Assembly: GCA_964633225.1 (NCBI GenBank) | Contig: CAZWFQ010000038.1 | Span: 1 to 34,922 of the forward strand | DNA length: 34,922 nucleotides | Source: JAKQIM01 sp964633225 | GTDB taxonomy: Bacteria > Chloroflexota > Anaerolineae > Anaerolineales > UBA4823 | Direction: 5' to 3' | In this document: piece by piece, positions 30,764 through 34,922 of the stretch | Position numbering within the stretch: the first letter of the stretch is position 1 | How the letters are laid out: each line of letters begins with the position of its first letter | The notes under the pieces: generated by a model | The model's database searches: none | Told to the model about the DNA's origin: nothing | The model's input: the letters and a program-made list of their open reading frames with translations, nothing else | Made by a program: the position numbers and the translations under genes

Positions 30764-32839
30764 ATGCGTAAGTTCACTGTTTTATTTGTGCTCATGATGG
30801 TCGCAGCTCTGGCGTTGGTTGCCTGCGAACCGCAGACCATCGAAGTAATCAAGACCGTTGAGGTCGTACAAACCCAGATCGTCGAGATCGAAGGGGAAAC
30901 CGTCATCATCACCGCTACTCCCGCTCCGGCTGAACCTGAAGCTGAACCCGAAACAGAAGTAGCCCTGAACCCTTACCTCGGCTCCAATATGCTGGACGGG
31001 AATGGCGTTCCCCCAACCTTCTTCGATGATGTTCATGTCCGCCGTGCCTTTGCTTACTGCTTTGACTGGGAAACCCTGATCAATGACGTGTACATGGGCG
31101 AGGCCGTTCAGTCCAAGGTTCTCTCGCTGCCTGGCATGCCCGGCTACGACCCGGATGCACCCTTCTATTCCTATGACCTGGATAAGTGTGCAGAAGAGTT
31201 CCAACTGGCCGATGTCGATAAAGACGGCGTTGCTGCTGGCGAAGACCCCGATGACGTCTGGGAAATGGGTTTCCGTGTTCAGATGCTGTACAACACCGGT
31301 AACACCACCCGCCAGATCATCGCCGAGATCCTGCAGGCCAACCTGTCTGCAGTCAACGAGAAATTCGTGATCGAAGTCCTCGGTCTGCCGTGGCCTTCTT
31401 ACCTGGCTGCCCAGCGCGCCCACAAGCTCCCCATCATGACCGCTGGCTGGCTGGAAGACATTCACGACGCTCACAACTGGTACCAGCCCTACACCACCGG
31501 CACTTATGGCGCTCGCCAGAACATGCCCGATGACATGCGCGCTGAGTTCAAGGCCCTCCTGGACGAAGGTGTGTCCCTGGTTGACCCCGATGCTCGCCAC
31601 GCAGTGTACCAGGAATTCAACCAACTGTACTACGATTATGTTCCTGGCGTTCCTCTAGCCCTGGCCACCTCGCACGGTTATGAGCAGACCTGGGTTGAAG
31701 GCCGCGTCATGAACCCCATCTTCTCCAACATCTACTACCGCACCATTTCCAAGACCGCCGCGGCCCCCGATCCCACCACCATGGTCGTCGTGACCACCGG
31801 TGATGCCGATACCTTCGACCCGGCCCTGGCCTATGACACCGCTTCTGGCGAAATTCTCCAGAACGTCTACGAAACCCTGGTCTTCTACGATGGCGAGGCC
31901 ACCGACAAGTTCGTGCCTCAGCTGGCTGAGTCCTGGACCGTTTCAGAAGACGGCACCGTCTGGACCTTCACCATTCGCCAGGGCGTCACCTTCCATGAAG
32001 GCGGCACCTTGACCGCATCCGACGTGGCCTACTCCTTCCAGCGCGGCCTGCTGCAGGGTGGTTACTCTTCCCCGCAGTGGCTGCTGGCCGAACCCTTCTT
32101 CGGCGTTGGTATGGATGACATCACCATGCTCGTGGACGAAGGCGCTTCTGCTGACGACCGCGAAACCCTGGTGGCCAATGATCCCGCCGTCCTCGTGGCT
32201 GCTTGCGAGCGTGTCAAGTCCGTCATCGTGGCCGATGACGCCGCTGGCACCGTCACCTTCACCCTGGCTCAGCCTTGGGGTCCTTTCCTGCCCACCATTG
32301 CGAATGGCTGGGGCTCGATCATGGACAGCGAATGGGTCATTGAGAACGGTGGCTGGGATGGTTCTTGCGATACCTGGCAGAACACCTACGGCATGACCTC
32401 CGCTGAGGATCCCTTCAGCGCCATTGCCAACGGCACCGGTGCCTTCAAGCTCGATCACTGGACTCCTGGCGAAGAAATCGTCCTGGCCCGCTACGACGGC
32501 TACTGGGGCGAGGCTGCCAAGCTCGATCGTGTGGTCATCAAGATCATCACCGAGTTCGGCACCCGCTTTGCAATGCTGCAGGCTGGCGAGGCTGATATCA
32601 TCGCCGTCCCGGCTGAATACCGCGTCCAGGTTGACCCCATGGTCGGCGAGATGCGCGTCTACGATCCTGTGGCCAACACTTACGGTGACGTGCAGAACGT
32701 CTGCGAAGTCAACACCGACCTGCTGGGTGTGGATCGCTTCATCACCTGCGACACCGCTTCTGACCAGCCGCTGCGCCTGTACATCTCGCGCCCCGGTCTG
32801 TCTCAGGATGTGATCCTGTTCAACTTCTTCATCGAATAG
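30764..32839 (+). CDS. oppA: Peptide ABC transporter binding lipoprotein, circularly permuted SBP_bac_5
   Basis: Extracellular peptide-binding lipoprotein, 691 residues. Signal peptide with lipobox LVAC (C21), then a linker rich in Ala, Glu and Pro (22-68). The body is permuted. Residues 69-330 are what is normally the C-terminal half of SBP_bac_5: NPYLGSNMLDGNGVPPTFF, DVHVRRAFAYCFDWETLIND, NLSAVNEKFVIEVLGLPW and an end at YYRTISK. Residues 335-691 are what is normally the N-terminal half: TMVVVTTGDADTFDPALAYD, LAESWTVSEDGTVWTFTIR, VTFHEGGTLTASDVAYSFQR, NGTGAFKLDHWTPGEEIVL, and end at VILFNFFIE. In family members FNFFIE-like and NPYLGSN-like segments are joined. Total length is normal and nothing is duplicated. 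Very strong AGGAGGAG before the ATG and C/G-ending codons throughout suggest high expression. Family is sure; the permutation is read by eye. Confidence 0.93.
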   Translation: MRKFTVLFVLMMVAALALVACEPQTIEVIKTVEVVQTQIVEIEGETVIITATPAPAEPEAEPETEVALNPYLGSNMLDGNGVPPTFFDDVHVRRAFAYCFDWETLINDVYMGEAVQSKVLSLPGMPGYDPDAPFYSYDLDKCAEEFQLADVDKDGVAAGEDPDDVWEMGFRVQMLYNTGNTTRQIIAEILQANLSAVNEKFVIEVLGLPWPSYLAAQRAHKLPIMTAGWLEDIHDAHNWYQPYTTGTYGARQNMPDDMRAEFKALLDEGVSLVDPDARHAVYQEFNQLYYDYVPGVPLALATSHGYEQTWVEGRVMNPIFSNIYYRTISKTAAAPDPTTMVVVTTGDADTFDPALAYDTASGEILQNVYETLVFYDGEATDKFVPQLAESWTVSEDGTVWTFTIRQGVTFHEGGTLTASDVAYSFQRGLLQGGYSSPQWLLAEPFFGVGMDDITMLVDEGASADDRETLVANDPAVLVAACERVKSVIVADDAAGTVTFTLAQPWGPFLPTIANGWGSIMDSEWVIENGGWDGSCDTWQNTYGMTSAEDPFSAIANGTGAFKLDHWTPGEEIVLARYDGYWGEAAKLDRVVIKIITEFGTRFAMLQAGEADIIAVPAEYRVQVDPMVGEMRVYDPVANTYGDVQNVCEVNTDLLGVDRFITCDTASDQPLRLYISRPGLSQDVILFNFFIE

Positions 32840-32864
32840 TGACCTTCCGTTTCGTCTAGATCAA

Positions 32865-32898
32865 AGCATGCGGGAGCCCGCAAGGGTTCCCGCATGCT
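32865..32898 (+). terminator. Hairpin with GCAA tetraloop between the binding protein and permease genes
   Basis: AGCATGCGGGA and TCCCGCATGCT pair exactly; inside, a G-T wobble and CCC/GGG close a GCAA (GNRA) loop, giving about 15 pairs. No T run follows, so full termination is unlikely. In peptide and sugar transport operons such hairpins after the binding protein gene stabilise its message or attenuate the genes beyond, giving binding protein in excess. Confidence 0.75.
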
Positions 32899-32924
32899 CC
32901 CAAGGTTCAATTTCGAGGTACTCG

Positions 32925-33989
32925 ATGTCAACATACATAATCCGGCGCTTACTGCTTGTTCCACTTCTGATCTTTGGGGTTACTGTGATCATTTTTGGGA
33001 TGCTTCAATTCCTGGGGCCCGTAGAACGGTCTGCTTTGTATGTCAGGGACTTCCCGAAGAACGATAAACAGATCCAGGGCATCATTCGAAAATACGGCTT
33101 GGACCGGCCTATTTATGAGCAGTACTGGCGCTGGTTGGTAGGGGTCGAAGACCCGGTGACGGGCAATCGCGAAGGCGGCATCATCTTTGGTGATTTTGGT
33201 TATTCTCGCACTGCCTCACAACCGGTAATTGATATCATTAAAAATCGCTTCCCCAACACCTTAGACCTGGCGCTTTGGGCTGTCTTTCCGATGCTTTCGG
33301 TTGGTATCTGGCTGGGGGTGCAGGCAGCCGTACACCAAAACGGCTGGGTAGACCAGTTGGCACGCATCTTTAGTATTGTGGGGACATCCTTCCCATCTTT
33401 TGTGTTTGGGTTGTTAATGCTGATCGTTTTTTATGCAAATTTACAATGGTTCCCCCCAGGGAAAATGTCAGACTGGGTCAGTCAACTGATCTTTTCGGGC
33501 GAATTTCACCAGTACACCAAGCTGCTCACCATTGACGCCCTGCTGAACGGCCGGATTGACGTCTTCTTAGATGCACTCCGGCACATGGTCTTGCCCATCC
33601 TGACCCTATCTTACATCAACTGGGCTACTTTTGTGCGCGTGACGCGTTCATCCATGCTCGAAACCCTGCGCATGGACTATGTGACCACCGCACGCGCCAA
33701 AGGCTTGAAAGAAAGTGATGTGATCAACAAGCACGCCCGTCCCAATGCCATGATCTCGATCACCACATTAGCTGGCATGAGCGTGGTGGGTTTGCTGGGC
33801 GGCGTCGTCATCACCGAAACCGTGTTCAATTACCCTGGCATCGGCCAGGCCGCAGCCAACGCTGCCCAGCAGCTGGATGTGGTGACCGTTTTAGGCTTTG
33901 CAGTCTTCAACGGCTTGATCCTCATCCTCTCGAACCTGGTTGTGGATATCCTGTACGGCTTCATTGATCCCCGCGTCCGCCTGGCATAA
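32925..33989 (+). CDS. oppB: Oligopeptide ABC transporter permease (OppB/DppB-like)
   Basis: The first membrane subunit, 354 residues. It starts with the family pattern MSTYIIRRLLLVPLLIFGVTVIIFGML, a first membrane helix, followed by an extracytoplasmic loop (ERSALYVRDFPKND, QYWRWLVGVEDPVTGNREGG). Five further helices include ALWAVFPMLSVGIWLGVQA and FVFGLLMLIVFYANL. The ATPase-docking EAA loop is YVTTARAKGLKESDVINKHARPNAM. I chose the ATG at 32925 because GAGG lies 6 bases upstream and the first residues match the family. A longer frame from 32868 would begin inside the hairpin stem, without a ribosome binding site. 85 bases follow the binding protein stop. The stop at 33989 overlaps the ribosome binding site of the next permease. 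Confidence 0.95.
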   Translation: MSTYIIRRLLLVPLLIFGVTVIIFGMLQFLGPVERSALYVRDFPKNDKQIQGIIRKYGLDRPIYEQYWRWLVGVEDPVTGNREGGIIFGDFGYSRTASQPVIDIIKNRFPNTLDLALWAVFPMLSVGIWLGVQAAVHQNGWVDQLARIFSIVGTSFPSFVFGLLMLIVFYANLQWFPPGKMSDWVSQLIFSGEFHQYTKLLTIDALLNGRIDVFLDALRHMVLPILTLSYINWATFVRVTRSSMLETLRMDYVTTARAKGLKESDVINKHARPNAMISITTLAGMSVVGLLGGVVITETVFNYPGIGQAAANAAQQLDVVTVLGFAVFNGLILILSNLVVDILYGFIDPRVRLA

Positions 33990-33999
33990 GGAGAATGGT

Positions 34000-34922
34000 A
34001 TGACGACAACAACTGCTCCCACGGGTGATAACACCTTATTACGCGAAGCAAGGCCGGAACGCAAGATTGGCCGTATTGAACGGTTCTTGGGCCCAGAGAA
34101 CTTCCGCATTATCACCGGTTTATTAAAGACCCCGGCATCCATTATGGGGTTCATCTTGATTGGCATTTACATCCTGGTGGCTATCTTTGCTCCGGTGATC
34201 GTACCGCCCGTCGGCAGCGATCCCTACAAGATTCCCCGCGATGGTTTTAGCGGCGAACCGCGAGCAATGGGCACCGAATGGAAGAAAAACGCACCCGATG
34301 TCCCCTTCTGGTACAAAGCCATCACCGGAGAGGATGAATGGGTGCACATCCTGGGCACAGCCCAGGGCCAATATGACATCTTCTATGGGCTGGTGTGGGG
34401 CACACGCACGGCTTTCCGCACCGGTTTCATTGTGGTGATCTCTACCGTCCTGATCGGGATCATCATCGGTTCCATTTCAGCCTATTACGGCGGCCTGGTT
34501 GACAACATCATCATGCGCCTGGTTGATATCTTTATGACCCTGCCCTTCATCCTGATGGCCTTGATCCTGGCAGCGGTCCTGACGCCAGTGATTGGAAAAA
34601 GCCTGGTTCCATCGATCATTGCCTTGATCTCGTTTGGGTGGATGGGGTACGCCCGTATCATCCGCGGGGATATCTTATCGGTCAAGGAGCGCGATTTCGT
34701 CCTGGCAGCTCGCGTGGTGGGCGTTCAGGATTACCGCATCCTTTTCCGCCATATTCTCCCCAACGCCATCTTCCCCACCCTGGTGCTGGCCTCGCTCGCC
34801 ATTGGCGATGTGGTGCTCAGCTTTGCGGCCCTGTCCTTCTTGGGCATTGGCACGCAGGTGGGTTATGCCGACTGGGGCCAGGTGCTCAGCTTTGCCCGCA
34901 ACTGGATCACCAGCCTGCAGAA
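34000..34922 (+). CDS. oppC: Oligopeptide ABC transporter permease (OppC/DppC-like), 3' end beyond window
   Basis: The second membrane subunit; 307 codons are visible and the gene runs off the right edge. ATG at 34000 with AAGGAG 6 bases upstream; the site overlaps the preceding stop. Hydrophilic N-terminus about 1-40, first helix about 44-66 (SIMGFILIGIYILVAIFAP), then an extracytoplasmic insert with GTEWKKNAPDVPFWYKAITGE (about 91-111). Further helices follow (FIVVISTVLIGIIIGSISA, IFMTLPFILMALILAAVL). The EAA loop is ERDFVLAARVVGVQDYRILFRHILPNA. The insert between residues 67 and 120 includes DPYKIPRDGFSG and is typical of the C-type permease. It completes a D-F-A-B-C transporter operon. 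Confidence 0.95.
   Translation, partial: MTTTTAPTGDNTLLREARPERKIGRIERFLGPENFRIITGLLKTPASIMGFILIGIYILVAIFAPVIVPPVGSDPYKIPRDGFSGEPRAMGTEWKKNAPDVPFWYKAITGEDEWVHILGTAQGQYDIFYGLVWGTRTAFRTGFIVVISTVLIGIIIGSISAYYGGLVDNIIMRLVDIFMTLPFILMALILAAVLTPVIGKSLVPSIIALISFGWMGYARIIRGDILSVKERDFVLAARVVGVQDYRILFRHILPNAIFPTLVLASLAIGDVVLSFAALSFLGIGTQVGYADWGQVLSFARNWITSLQ

Noticed and set aside
30677..30771. Possible 31-codon leader peptide starting at GTG before the binding protein gene
   Set aside because: The GTG is part of the Shine-Dalgarno-like sequence itself, so no ribosome binding site is available. The peptide has no features of an attenuator.
32868..32924. Longer permease start 19 codons upstream
   Set aside because: The ATG lies inside the hairpin stem without a ribosome binding site, and the extra residues (MREPARVPAC...) are not membrane-protein-like. 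The ATG at 32925 has GAGG and the family N-terminus.

Overview
The window looks like chromosomal DNA of a Chloroflexota bacterium, most probably class Anaerolineae. This is inferred from the style of its secreted proteins (CSLREA/beta-helix/Calx-beta protein ending in ISLPIVMR), a long Ala/Glu/Pro linker after the lipobox of the peptide-binding lipoprotein, and soluble GAF histidine kinases beside a flagella-free chemosensory cluster. No 16S, tRNA or other phylogenetic marker is present, so the assignment is not proven. No IS element, CRISPR, tRNA, rRNA or phage gene was seen.

Layout. (1) 1-1073, minus: the 5' part of a secreted SGNH-like protein, cut by the window edge, with a probable extended -10 promoter. 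(2) 1404-17937, minus: one near-continuous chemosensory operon of 13 genes. In transcription order: dCache receptor, CheW with basic tail, CheR-TPR, CheW, six-helix membrane receptor, sCache receptor, CheA-REC hybrid, receiver, CheB, degenerate RsbT-like protein, second receiver, REC-GAF-HD-GYP phosphodiesterase, second CheB. (3) 18116-21166, minus: a soluble histidine kinase (pseudo-receiver, two GAF domains) and an OmpR-type regulator immediately upstream of the operon. (4) 21381-25034, minus: a large secreted beta-helix/Calx-beta protein. (5) 25227-27485, minus: a cytoplasmic family 3 glycoside hydrolase. (6) 27675-28508, plus: an unrecognised membrane protein, divergent from the hydrolase. 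(7) 28689-34922, plus: an oligopeptide ABC transporter in the order ATPase, ATPase, binding lipoprotein, permease, permease, the last cut by the window end.

How they work together. Three receptors, two CheW couplers and the CheA-REC kinase would form the signalling array. CheR and two CheB enzymes would adjust receptor methylation. Two single-domain receivers and the HD-GYP protein are the candidate outputs, which points to cyclic-di-GMP or pili/surface behaviour more than to flagella, since no flagellar gene, CheC, CheD or CheX is present. The kinase/regulator pair upstream may control the cluster. The transporter and the sugar hydrolase fit a heterotrophic fermentative life style.

The most striking observation is in the peptide-binding lipoprotein (30764-32839). 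The two halves of its SBP_bac_5 domain are in reversed order: the part that is normally C-terminal follows the signal peptide, and the normally N-terminal part comes last and ends exactly where the first part would continue. This looks like a natural circular permutation of a solute-binding protein, with the signal peptide, lipobox and linker kept at the front.
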